Shown piece after piece: positions 49,427 through 58,183 of a stretch of 64,000 bases of DNA; position 1 is the stretch's first letter, and every line of letters begins with the position of its first letter. Position numbers and translations under genes: made by a program. The stretch is from Streptomyces sp. NBC_01255 (GTDB taxonomy: Bacteria > Actinomycetota > Actinomycetes > Streptomycetales > Streptomycetaceae): contig NZ_CP108474.1 of the NCBI RefSeq assembly GCF_036226445.1, forward strand, positions 248,001-312,000, given 5' to 3'. The notes under the pieces are model-generated. The model was not told the origin of the DNA and searched no databases. It saw nothing but the letters and a program-made list of their open reading frames with translations.

Positions 49427-49823
49427 CGATGACTTCCCTCAGGATTCTTTCGTCGGGGAGCTGTGCGGGAGGTACGGGCCTGCTGACGCGGACGAAGCCC
49501 GATTCGAGCAGGTCGCCGAGGAGGACGCGGACGACCCCGACGGGCAGGTCGGCGTCGGCGGCGAGCTCGGCCACCGACTGTGTCTCGGCCCGGCACAGGG
49601 CGAGCAGGGAGCGGTGTTCGGGGCCCAGGAGGCCCTCCTCTGCCGCTCCCGGCGGGTCGTCGTCGACGACGACGAGGGCGATGAGGTCGAACCGGACGTT
49701 GCTGGGCCCCGGTCGTGTCCGACCGCCGGTCATCGCGTACGGACGTACGAGCGGCCCGGCGTCGGCGTCGTACCACTGACTGCCCGGTACGGACGAGCCG
49801 CCGCCGGTGCTGTCCTCGTTCAT
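49407..49823 (-). CDS. cvnC: CvnC-type DUF742 protein (conservon)
   Basis: 138-aa DUF742 protein, third gene of the conservon. LVRPYAMTGGRTRP near the N-terminus and the winged-helix-like LALCRAETQSVAELAADADLPVGVVRVLLGDLLESGFVRV are the family hallmarks. It probably binds CvnA or CvnB and adapts the complex. Its start follows cvnB by 14 bases and it overlaps cvnD by 20 bases, so all are translated from one transcript. Confidence 0.92.
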   Translation of the reverse strand: MNEDSTGGGSSVPGSQWYDADAGPLVRPYAMTGGRTRPGPSNVRFDLIALVVVDDDPPGAAEEGLLGPEHRSLLALCRAETQSVAELAADADLPVGVVRVLLGDLLESGFVRVSRPVPPAQLPDERILREVIDGLRAL

Positions 49824-49837
49824 GGGGGGTCTCCGGG

Positions 49838-50272
49838 TCAGCCGGCGGCCGGCGGGGTCACCGTGAGCCGCGGCGGGGTGTGGAGGTGCTCGCCGACGCG
49901 TTTGACGAGGCGGGCCATCTCGTAGGCGATGAGGCCGATGTCGGCGCTGACCGAGCTGAGGACCGCGAGGCAGGAGCCGTCACCCGCCGCGGCGACGAAG
50001 AGGAATCCGTCGTCCATCTCGACCATCGTCTGGCGGACGCCTCCGGTGTGGAACTGCCGTCCCGCACCCTTGGCGAGGCTGTGGAAGCCGGAGGCGATGG
50101 CGGCGAGGTGCTCGGCGTCCTCCCGGCTGAGTCCGCTGGAGGAGCCCACGGCGAGTCCGTCGTTGGAGAGAACCACGGTGTGGCGGACCTCGCGGACCCG
50201 CATGACGAGGTCGTCGAGGAGCCAGTCGAGTTCACCGGACCGGTGAGCGGAGATCCTCTCGTGGTCGATCAT
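49838..50272 (-). CDS. cvnB: CvnB-type Roadblock/LC7 protein (conservon)
   Basis: 144-aa Roadblock/LC7 protein, second gene of the conservon. ELDWLLDDLVMRVREVRHTVVLSNDGLAVGSSSGLSREDAEHLAAIASG and MVEMDDGFLFVAAAGDGSCLAVLSS follow the family. It overlaps the cvnA stop by four bases (ATGA), so translation is coupled to the sensor. It likely links the kinase-like CvnA to the GTPase CvnD. A second Roadblock paralogue lies at 47708. Confidence 0.93.
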   Translation of the reverse strand: MIDHERISAHRSGELDWLLDDLVMRVREVRHTVVLSNDGLAVGSSSGLSREDAEHLAAIASGFHSLAKGAGRQFHTGGVRQTMVEMDDGFLFVAAAGDGSCLAVLSSVSADIGLIAYEMARLVKRVGEHLHTPPRLTVTPPAAG

Positions 50273-53200
50273 GCGTCGTCTCCTTCGAAGCGGGGGGTCA
50301 TGGGGTCGGTGAGGTCGTGGTGCGACTCGTGGTGCGGCTCGTGGGGGGACTCGCCGCCGAAGCCGGTCCCGAGCGGTCGCCTGCTGCCCGGGGCGGGGCC
50401 GCCGCCCCGCTGCCAGCCGTCCCGGTAGGCCGCCATCCGGTCCCGGACCTGTTCAGGGGTACGCGCGTCCGCACCGGGAGCCCCGGGTGCGGAGACCGGG
50501 GCCGGAGAGGGCGCCTCACGCAGCTGCGGGACGAGGCTCGCCTGCCGTACGCGGCGCGGCAGGTCGCCCTCGGGATCGCCGTGGTCGCCGCCGCCGAGGT
50601 CGCCTTGATCTCCTTGCGGGCCGTACGCGACGGGACCGATCGGAGTCGTGGCCGGCCGTGCCGGCGCCGGCACCCAGGGGGGCGGTGGAGCCGCCGGTGC
50701 CGACGAAGACGTCGGTGCGGTCTGGGTCGGTCCGGCCGGGGTCGGGGCCGGGGTGGCCGGGGTCGGGGTGGCCTGAGTCGGTGCGGTCTGAGTCGGTGCG
50801 GTCTGAGTCGGTACGGAGGGGCCGCGCTGCCGCAGCGCGGTGACACCGGCGGGCGGAGGCCCCTCCTCCGGTCGCGCCGCCAGGGCGGGAACCGCCGTCG
50901 GGCGTGACAGGGGCTGCGGACGGGACTGCGGGCGGGGCCGGTCCGCCTGCTGGGGCCGGTTCAGGGGCTGCGGGCCGGCCGGTGGCTGCGGGGCGCCTCC
51001 CCGGGAGGCCGCGGCGGGGCCGAGCGGGAGGGTCGGCGTCGGCGTACGAGGGCCCTGCGGGCGGCCGAAGCGGCGGGCCTCCGCGCGCTGCGCCTCCTCG
51101 TGTTCCCGCGCGGCGCGTGAGGCGTCCGCGACGGAGCCTCCCGCGCGCGGATCCCGCCCACGCGGATCCCGCCCACGCGGGTCGCCCGGACGCGCGTCGC
51201 GACTGTCTGCCGGGTCGGCCGGAGTCCGCTGGGGCCCGGGGTTCCCGGCCGCGGAAGCGGCCGCCGCCCCCTCGGGGCCCGGCCTGGTGGTCGCCGGGGT
51301 GCCGCGCCCGGGCGGCAGCGCGCCCTGGAGGACGTCGGTCGGGAGGAGCACGACGGCCGTCGTCCCGCCGTACGGGGAGGTCCGCAGATGGACCTTGATG
51401 TCGTGGCGGGAGGAGAGCCGGCTGACGACGAAGAGGCCGAGCCGGTCGCTGTCGAAGAGGTCGAGGGCCTCGGACTGGGCGATGCGGGCATTGGCCTCGG
51501 CGAGGGTCTCCTTGCCCATGCCGAGCCCGCGGTCCTCGATCTCCAGGGCGTAGCCGTTGCCGACGGGTTCGCCGCTGACCCGCACCTTGGTGTGGGGCGG
51601 GGAGAACTGGGCGGCGTTCTCGATGAGTTCGGCGAGGAGGTGGGTCAGGTCGGCGACGGCGCCGCCGACGACGGCCGTCTCGGGCAGCCGGCGCACCTCC
51701 ACGCGCGCGTAGTCCTCGATTTCGGAGACGGCGGCGCGGACGACGTTGGTGAGGGGGACTGGCATGCGCCAGGCGCGGCCGGGGGCGGCGCCGGAGAGGA
51801 TGATCAGGCTCTCGGCGTGGCGGCGCATGCGGGTGGTGAGGTGGTCGAGGCGGAAGAGGTCGCCGAGCTCGTTGGGGTCGTCGGCGCGCCGCTCCATGCT
51901 GTCCAGGAGGTTGAGCTGGCGGTGGACGAGGACCTGGCTGCGGCGGGCGAGGTTGACGAAGACCCCGGAGATGCCGCTGGCGAGTTCGGCGCGCTCGACG
52001 GCGGCGGAGAGGGCCGCGCGGTGCACGGTGGTGAGGGCCTCGCCGACCTGGCCGATCTCGTCCTGGGAGACGGGCCCGGGCGGTGCCTCGGCCCGTACGT
52101 CGATCTCTTCTCCGGCGCGCAGTCGCCGCATGGCGGCGGGGAGTTTGCGGCGCGCGATCCCGAGGGCGGTGTTGCGGAGGCTGACGAGCTCGACGACGAG
52201 GCCCCGGCCGATGCGGACGGAGATGACGAGGGAGGCGGCGACGGCGGCGAGGCCCAGCAGGACCGCCGCGCCGCCCATGCTGAGGACGCCGCCCGCGAAG
52301 GGGTCGGCGCGGTCGGCCGCCGCAGTGCGCGCTTCGGCCTCGATCCCGGCGAGTCCGCCCCGTACGGCGGTCAGGGTGTCGTCCCAGTCCGCGGAGGGGA
52401 CCGCCTGGGCGGCGGGACGTCCGGACTCCGCGCTCAGGACGCTGTCCTCGGCCTTGACGAGGCGGGTGTGGTCGCGGCCCGCCGCGAGCCGGGCCCACTC
52501 CGCGCGGGTGGCGGCGGGCAGGTCGGCGGTGGCCGAGGCGGTGAGGGTACGCCGGGTCTCGACGGCTCCGGCGAACGCGCGGAGCCGCTCCGGGGTGAGG
52601 CGCCCGGTGAGGTGGGCGGAGCCGAGGAGGGCGTCCTCGCGGGACAGCATCTCGCCCGCGCGGCCGAATTCGAGGAGCACGCGCGCCTCGGACCCCTGCC
52701 GGGTGTCCTGGATGCCGGTGAGGGCGCCGCCGACGGCGAAGCCCGAGGAGACGGCGGCGGTGTACTCCCCGTACACCTGGTCCCAGTCGGCGCGGCCGTC
52801 GAGGGCGGCGGTGCGGAGCCGGGCGAGACCCTCGACGGTGCCGACGAAGGCGCTCACCCGCGCGGGGACCTCTCCGGGCAGGTCCCCGGTGTCACCGACG
52901 GTGTGCTCGCCGTCGAGGCGGAGGCGGTCCAGGGCCGCGTCCGTGCGGCGGATCCGGTCCTTGAGTTCGGCCGCCCGGGCGGTGCCGGGCGCCGCGACCT
53001 GCCGTACGGCGGCGCGCCGTTCGGACTGGAGCGCGTCGATCGCGGCCGTCACGGGTTCGCGGATCTCGGCGTCGACGCGCTGGAGCTGGCGGAGGCGCGC
53101 GATGTCCTGCGCGGTGGTGACGGTGGCGAAACCCCACAGGGCGAGGAGAGAGACGACCGGGACCATCAGGAGCGAGACGATCTTGGCGCGGACGGTTCGG

Positions 53201-53433
53201 GGCCGCAGTCCGTGTCGCGTGGGGCCGCCCTGGGTAGGGCTGTCCGAGGCGTGCACGGCCGAAGGGCCCGGCGCGGGCGGGCCGGCCGTGCGACCGGCGG
53301 TGGGGAAGGCCTCAGGGCTGTGGTGCGGCCCCGGCTCCTCGGCGGGTGGCCCTGCGTGTGCGCGTCGCCCGCGCGCGGCCGCCGGCGGCGGAGCCGTCGC
53401 CTCGGCGTCCTTGATCTTGCGGGGAGTTCGCAT
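50269..53433 (-). CDS. cvnA: CvnA-type nitrate-sensor-like histidine-kinase-related protein
   Basis: 1054-aa conservon sensor. Residues 1-75 are a cytoplasmic Pro/Ala-rich tail, then helix VRAKIVSLLMVPVVSLLALWGF enters a periplasmic NIT-like domain (110-370), and a second helix SMGGAAVLLGLAAVAASLVISV leads to HAMP and an ATPase domain (LTHLLAELIENAAQFSPP, GLGMGKETLAEANARIA). No phospho-acceptor His in the usual place is obvious, as in other CvnA. Residues 735-1054 are a disordered Pro/Gln/Thr tail with short repeats. Starts the four-gene conservon. Confidence 0.92.
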   Translation of the reverse strand: MRTPRKIKDAEATAPPPAAARGRRAHAGPPAEEPGPHHSPEAFPTAGRTAGPPAPGPSAVHASDSPTQGGPTRHGLRPRTVRAKIVSLLMVPVVSLLALWGFATVTTAQDIARLRQLQRVDAEIREPVTAAIDALQSERRAAVRQVAAPGTARAAELKDRIRRTDAALDRLRLDGEHTVGDTGDLPGEVPARVSAFVGTVEGLARLRTAALDGRADWDQVYGEYTAAVSSGFAVGGALTGIQDTRQGSEARVLLEFGRAGEMLSREDALLGSAHLTGRLTPERLRAFAGAVETRRTLTASATADLPAATRAEWARLAAGRDHTRLVKAEDSVLSAESGRPAAQAVPSADWDDTLTAVRGGLAGIEAEARTAAADRADPFAGGVLSMGGAAVLLGLAAVAASLVISVRIGRGLVVELVSLRNTALGIARRKLPAAMRRLRAGEEIDVRAEAPPGPVSQDEIGQVGEALTTVHRAALSAAVERAELASGISGVFVNLARRSQVLVHRQLNLLDSMERRADDPNELGDLFRLDHLTTRMRRHAESLIILSGAAPGRAWRMPVPLTNVVRAAVSEIEDYARVEVRRLPETAVVGGAVADLTHLLAELIENAAQFSPPHTKVRVSGEPVGNGYALEIEDRGLGMGKETLAEANARIAQSEALDLFDSDRLGLFVVSRLSSRHDIKVHLRTSPYGGTTAVVLLPTDVLQGALPPGRGTPATTRPGPEGAAAASAAGNPGPQRTPADPADSRDARPGDPRGRDPRGRDPRAGGSVADASRAAREHEEAQRAEARRFGRPQGPRTPTPTLPLGPAAASRGGAPQPPAGPQPLNRPQQADRPRPQSRPQPLSRPTAVPALAARPEEGPPPAGVTALRQRGPSVPTQTAPTQTAPTQATPTPATPAPTPAGPTQTAPTSSSAPAAPPPPWVPAPARPATTPIGPVAYGPQGDQGDLGGGDHGDPEGDLPRRVRQASLVPQLREAPSPAPVSAPGAPGADARTPEQVRDRMAAYRDGWQRGGGPAPGSRRPLGTGFGGESPHEPHHESHHDLTDPMTPRFEGDDA

Positions 53434-53524
53434 GGGCTCCTCGTTCCGGCTGCGTCTGTCTCTGGTGCGGTGGGTATGCGTGAGCGGTGTGCAATGCGGG
53501 GGAGGTACGGGGGTTGGGCTCAGA

Positions 53525-54352
53525 TCAGGAGTGGCGGGCGGGTTCGGCGGCGCGGAAGCCCGGAGGCGCGACGTCCACCGACCGCTCGTCCGGTTCGGTG
53601 AGCCGCTCGGCCGAGGCGTACGCGGCCCGCTCCCCCGCCGTCGGGGAGAGGGCGACGAAGGCGGAGGTGATGAAGAGATACGAGCCGAGTCCGACGGCGA
53701 GGGGGAAGATGAACTGCATGACCGTGGCGCCGGGAAGAGCGGCGGCGGAGGGGACGACCTCGACCCGCACCGCGAGCATTCCGGTGTAGTGCATGCTGCT
53801 GACGGCCGCGCCCATGACGAGCGAGGCGACGGCCACCGCCGCGGGTGCGTGGATGTGGAGCGCCGCCCAGAGCGCCGCGGTGGCGGCCACGACCGCGATC
53901 ACGACCGACAGGGCGACGAGCAAGGGGTCGTACCGGACCTGGCCGTGCAGCCGGAGCGCGGCCATGCCCATGTAGTGCATGCTCGCCACTCCGATGCCCG
54001 TGGTCAGTCCGCCGATCAGGAGCGAACGGACCCGGTCGCGGCCGTAACCCACGGCGAACATGCCGACGCCGACGACGGCCATGGCGATGAGCAGGCTGAG
54101 GATGGTGAGGGGAACGTTGTAGCGGATGTCGGTTCCGGTCACTCCGAAGCCGAGCATCGCGACGAAGTGCATCGTCCAGATGCCGGTGCCGATCGCGGAA
54201 GCGGCGGTGAGCAGCCAGTTCCGCCGCGATCGGCCTGTCGCGTCGAGTGCCCGTACGGTGCAGCGCAGCCCGAGGGCGGCGCCGATGCAGGCCATCGCGT
54301 ACGACAGCGCGGGTGTCAGCCAGCCGAAGGTGGCGTGGTCCAGGTGTCCCAT
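53525..54352 (-). CDS. MHYT-domain membrane sensor protein
   Basis: 275-aa integral membrane protein with seven helices and the MHYT signature in three places: WTMHFVAMLG, SMHYMGMAAL and SMHYTGMLAV, each Met/His pair expected to bind copper or a redox ligand. No output domain is attached, so it may sense a gas or metal and interact with another protein. The gene lies 91 bases upstream of the conservon on the same strand, a possible functional link. ATG 54352. Confidence 0.92.
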   Translation of the reverse strand: MGHLDHATFGWLTPALSYAMACIGAALGLRCTVRALDATGRSRRNWLLTAASAIGTGIWTMHFVAMLGFGVTGTDIRYNVPLTILSLLIAMAVVGVGMFAVGYGRDRVRSLLIGGLTTGIGVASMHYMGMAALRLHGQVRYDPLLVALSVVIAVVAATAALWAALHIHAPAAVAVASLVMGAAVSSMHYTGMLAVRVEVVPSAAALPGATVMQFIFPLAVGLGSYLFITSAFVALSPTAGERAAYASAERLTEPDERSVDVAPPGFRAAEPARHS

Positions 54353-54503
54353 GGCTCAGGGACGCTAGTGCGCACCGGGGGGCGCACCCGGGGCGCATTT
54401 CGAAAGCTGATGGAATATGACAGAGAGATGCTCCCGAACGATCACGCCGAGTTCGAACGTGCACACAGAACGTTCACACCTCCGAGTGGTGGATCATGAG
54501 CGC

Positions 54504-55166
54504 ATGAGCGATGACCCCACACACGTCCGAGAGTTCTTCGGCAGTCGCGCCGCCGACTGGGACAGCAGGTTCCCCGACGACGGACCCGCGTACGCCGCTG
54601 CCGTGAGCGAGCTCGGTCTGCACCCGGGTGACGCGGTGCTGGACGCCGGCTGCGGGACCGGCCGCGCCCTGCCGCCGCTCCGCGCGGCCGTCGGCCCGAC
54701 CGGCACCGTACTCGGCGCCGACCTGACCCCCGAGATGCTGGCCGAGGCGGTACGGGCGGGGCGCGGGGCGCCGGGTCAGGGTGCCGCAGGTGTCGGCGCC
54801 GGTGGCGTCGGTGCCGGTGCCGGTGCCGTCGGCGCCGGAACGCTCCTGCTCGCCGATGTCGGCCGGCTGCCGGTGCGCGACGGCGCGCTCGACGCCGTCT
54901 TCGGGGCCGGGCTCATCTCCCATCTCGCCGACCCCGTTGCCGACCTGCGGGAACTCGCCCGGGCCGTCCGTCCTGGCGGCCGACTCGCGCTGTTCCACCC
55001 GATCGGCCGCGCCGCCCTCGCGGCCCGCCACGGTCGGCAGATCACGCCGGACGACCTGCGCGCCGAGCCGCGACTCCGTCCCGTGCTCGCCGAGGCCGGC
55101 TGGCGGCTCGTCAGTTACGTGGACGAGGACGCGCGCTACTTGGCTCTGGCCGTCCGCGAAGGCTGA
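54504..55166 (+). CDS. class I SAM-dependent methyltransferase
   Basis: 220-aa methyltransferase of the Rossmann fold. SAM motif I VLDAGCGTGRALP, motif II LGADLTPEMLAEA, motif IV/post I LLLADVGRLPVRDGALDAV, and a final RPGGRLALFHP. Between residues 92 and 125 there is a Gly/Ala/Val-only insert (VGAGGVGAGAGAVGAG) encoded by GCC/GGT repeats, unusual within the fold. ATG 54504; ribosome site weak. Substrate unknown, small molecule or quinone likely. Confidence 0.85.
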   Translation: MSDDPTHVREFFGSRAADWDSRFPDDGPAYAAAVSELGLHPGDAVLDAGCGTGRALPPLRAAVGPTGTVLGADLTPEMLAEAVRAGRGAPGQGAAGVGAGGVGAGAGAVGAGTLLLADVGRLPVRDGALDAVFGAGLISHLADPVADLRELARAVRPGGRLALFHPIGRAALAARHGRQITPDDLRAEPRLRPVLAEAGWRLVSYVDEDARYLALAVREG

Positions 55167-55411
55167 ACCACCGGGTCCCGGCCACCGCGCGTGTCGGCCA
55201 GGTCCGCCTCCCCGGACCGACAGGCCGGGACACGCCGGGACCCGCCGCCATGCGGAGGACAGACGGCGCGGACACTCCATCGCCCAGGGTGATTCTGATG
55301 ACGATCGGGTGATCATGCCGCCGGCGCAAGGAACTCTTCCCCCAGTTTCTGCAGGTCAACCAGGTGCACGACGTACAGAGGAACGAGTGCCCCGGGAAAC
55401 AGGAGGAAGAG

Positions 55412-57655
55412 ATGGCCCGCTACAGATGGACGGGCGGTGTGGCCCTCGGCGCGATGGTGCTGGGGGCCACCACCATGACCGGCTTCGCCCCGGCGCGGGA
55501 CGGTGGTCGGGCGGGCGCGTCCGGGACAGCCTCGCACGAACGGAACGTGCGGGAGGCCGTGGCGGCGGGGGCCCTGAGCCCGGACACCGGCGAACGGATC
55601 ACCGCGCGCACCCGCCCGCCGGCGGACACGGGCGCGGACACGGACACGGGCGGGGGCGGGGGCGCGGGCGACACGGACACTCACACGGGCGTGGGCGCGG
55701 GCGTGCGCGCGGCGGCGGGGGACGCGGCCGAGGACTTCGGGGCCCGGCACGTCAGGGGCCGGGTCGCCCGGGTCATGCCCGCCGCGCTCGCTCCCGCGTG
55801 CGGCAGCGGCTACGGCCAGGAAGTAACGTTTCCGCTCTTCGGCGACGTGACGGTCCAGGCCGTCGAGGAGGCCCGGTCCACGATCGGTTCGACCCTCGTC
55901 TGGCACGGGACCGTCGCCGGAACCGTCGACCAGAACGTCGTCGTGACGCTGGACGGCGGCTGCGACAAGACGCCCGGCAACGAGATCCTGAGTGCCCAGT
56001 TCCTGCTCGGCGGTGACCTCTACGCCATCGAGCCGCTGGGTCCCGGCCGGGTGACGGTCGCTCAGCTCACGCCCCTCACCGACGAGGACGAGCAGCCCAC
56101 CGGCGCCCCACCGACCGCCGCGATCGCCGCGGAGGCCGCCACCGGACGGAAGCCCACGGTCGGCCCGCGAGCCGAGGCCGAGGACGACACCCGGGCCGCG
56201 GCCGCTGCCTGCAAGGGCGGCAAGGGGTACGCCCTCATCGACACGCTCGTCGGTTACACGCCCGGCGCCCGCACCGAGGCGGGCGGCGACGCCCAGATCA
56301 AGGCCCTCGCGGCCAAGGGCATCGCCCTCGCCAACGACGCCTTCTCCGCGAGCGGCACCAAGGTCCGACTGCGCCTGGTCGGCACCACCCCGGTGACGGT
56401 GGCGGCCTCCATGGACGGTGTCACCAACAAGCTGCTCGGCACACTCGCGCTCCCCGCCGACGGCGTCGCCGACAACGTCCCGCAACTGCGCGACCAGTAC
56501 GGCGCCGACCTCGTCTCGGTCATCGCCGCCGGGCGCGCCGCGGGCGGACTCGGCTACACCCCGCCCGACCCCGGCCCGTCCACGGCCGCCTGGGGCTACA
56601 GCGTCGTCGGGCGCGGCGCCATCGGCAACTACTCGATGGGCCACGAGATCGGCCACAACCTCAGCGCCGACCACGACCGCGTCACCCAGCCCGTGCAGCC
56701 CGAGAACGGCGCCACCGGCTACTTCCCCGCCAAGGGCGACTGGTCGTCCCTGATGGCGTACGAGTCCAGCTGCCGCAAGGCGACCAAGGGCACCTGCACC
56801 CGGATCAACCATTTCACCAACCCTAAGCAGAAGTACCGCGGCGAGCCGATCGGCATCCCGCTCGGCAAGCCGGACCAGGCGGACTCCTCCGACGTGCTGA
56901 GCAAGACGGGCGTGGCCGTCGCCGCCTACCGAACGGCCAAGACCTCCGACGCCATGTGCGCGGTCACCTCCTCGGTCTCGCCCGCCGGCGCCGGCACCGT
57001 CGCACCCGCGCTCCCGGGCCCGTACCCGCAGGGCACCTCCACGGTCCACTCGGCGGTCGCCGCCAAGGGGTACGTGTTCAGCGGCTGGAAGCTCGACGGC
57101 AAGGCCGCCAAGGGCGGGTCGACCGGCTTCCGCGTGCCGGCCGGCGACCACACCCTGGTGGCTCTCTTCAAGAAGGGCACCACCCCGACGTCGACCGTCA
57201 CCACGAAGACCAGCGGCAGCGGCACCGTAAAGAAGGCCCCCGCCAAGCGCGCCGAGCAGGAGGGCGCCGACCTCCTCTACGAGGCCGTGCCCGCCGCCGG
57301 CTGGGACTTCGCGGGCTGGCGGCTCGACGGGTCGAGCGCGGGTGACGACGGCACCGTCGCCATCGACGTCGGCACCGAGGACATGGAACTCACCGCGGTC
57401 TTCGAGCAGCGGCGGCACGCCCTGAAGGTGAAGTGCGAGGGCGGCAGCGGCACCGTCTCGCTCTCGCAGGACGGCCCGTACTCGGACGGCGACACCGTCC
57501 TGGCCACGGCCGTGCCCGACCCCGGGTACGTGTTCGTGGACTGGCTGCTCGACGGCGAGCCGTACGGCGGCGACGAGGAGAGGTCCCTCGGCGAGACGGC
57601 GGTCGGCTTCGACGAGGAGGGGCACACCCTGACGGCGGTGTTCGCCCGCGCGTAG
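55412..57655 (+). CDS. secreted metzincin-like zinc metalloprotease with InlB B-type repeats
   Basis: 747-aa exported protein. Signal (WTGGVALGAMVLGATTMTGF), a propeptide-like low-complexity region with many Gly/Asp/Thr, then a catalytic domain with the zinc motif HEIGHNLSADHD (residues 411-422) and Met-turn MAY (448). The eighth position, Gly in standard metzincins, is Ser. The last 210 residues contain three Listeria-Bacteroides (InlB B) type repeats with SGWKLDG, AGWRLDG and VDWLLDG cores. ATG 55412 after AGGAGG. It likely degrades extracellular proteins or processes its own neighbours. Confidence 0.85.
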   Translation: MARYRWTGGVALGAMVLGATTMTGFAPARDGGRAGASGTASHERNVREAVAAGALSPDTGERITARTRPPADTGADTDTGGGGGAGDTDTHTGVGAGVRAAAGDAAEDFGARHVRGRVARVMPAALAPACGSGYGQEVTFPLFGDVTVQAVEEARSTIGSTLVWHGTVAGTVDQNVVVTLDGGCDKTPGNEILSAQFLLGGDLYAIEPLGPGRVTVAQLTPLTDEDEQPTGAPPTAAIAAEAATGRKPTVGPRAEAEDDTRAAAAACKGGKGYALIDTLVGYTPGARTEAGGDAQIKALAAKGIALANDAFSASGTKVRLRLVGTTPVTVAASMDGVTNKLLGTLALPADGVADNVPQLRDQYGADLVSVIAAGRAAGGLGYTPPDPGPSTAAWGYSVVGRGAIGNYSMGHEIGHNLSADHDRVTQPVQPENGATGYFPAKGDWSSLMAYESSCRKATKGTCTRINHFTNPKQKYRGEPIGIPLGKPDQADSSDVLSKTGVAVAAYRTAKTSDAMCAVTSSVSPAGAGTVAPALPGPYPQGTSTVHSAVAAKGYVFSGWKLDGKAAKGGSTGFRVPAGDHTLVALFKKGTTPTSTVTTKTSGSGTVKKAPAKRAEQEGADLLYEAVPAAGWDFAGWRLDGSSAGDDGTVAIDVGTEDMELTAVFEQRRHALKVKCEGGSGTVSLSQDGPYSDGDTVLATAVPDPGYVFVDWLLDGEPYGGDEERSLGETAVGFDEEGHTLTAVFARA

Positions 57656-57776
57656 GCGATCCCGAGCGGCACTGAGCGATCCTGAGCGGAACGTTCCCAA
57701 CGCGCCCTTCTGTCCCGGCACTTCGCTGTCTACGGTGGAGGTTCCGGGCAGTCGTGCCCGGGAAAGGCGGCGGGCA

Positions 57777-58085
57777 ATGGCACGGGTTCCGGAACGACTG
57801 CGCAGGCTCCTCCCCACCGCCCGGCGGGCGTCCGAGGCCACCGCGCCCGCGCCACCGCGCGCACGCCAGGGGCACAACCTGTTCGAGGCGGCGGCGGAGT
57901 ACGTGGCCGCGTGTGCCGAGGACGACCCGGCCCGGGCGGAGGAGGCGGCGAGCCGGGTCTCCCCCGGTGCGCTGTCCTTCGGTGTCAACGAGCTGGCCTG
58001 CCGGGCGCTCATCGCCCTCGCCCGGGAGCGCGACGAGTCGCCGACCACCGTGGCCCGCTCGCTGCTGGGCCTCCGGGACGGCTGA
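57777..58085 (+). CDS. small protein, family not recognised
   Basis: 102-aa soluble protein. A basic N-terminus (VPERLRRLLPTARRASEA) is followed by a helical acidic domain NLFEAAAEYVAACAEDDPARAEEAASRVSPGALSFGVNELACRALIALARERDE. Two cysteines. I do not recognise a family. ATG 57777 is chosen over GTG 57735; GGAAAGG lies about 10 bases upstream. TACGGT at 57731 may be a promoter -10. Same strand as the metalloprotease and next to the unknown 58184 gene; possibly a small operon. Confidence 0.6.
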   Translation: MARVPERLRRLLPTARRASEATAPAPPRARQGHNLFEAAAEYVAACAEDDPARAEEAASRVSPGALSFGVNELACRALIALARERDESPTTVARSLLGLRDG

Positions 58086-58183
58086 GGGCGTCTCCCGGCG
58101 ACGGGGATCTCTCGTCCGAACACCCTCGACGCGCGGGTTACTCACTGGTTAAGGTGCGCCGACGACGAGATGGGGAGGCTGCC

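Noticed and set aside
55313..58123. A 936-codon open frame antisense to the metalloprotease
   Set aside because: Low-complexity Val/Gly/Arg shadow of the supported metalloprotease gene.
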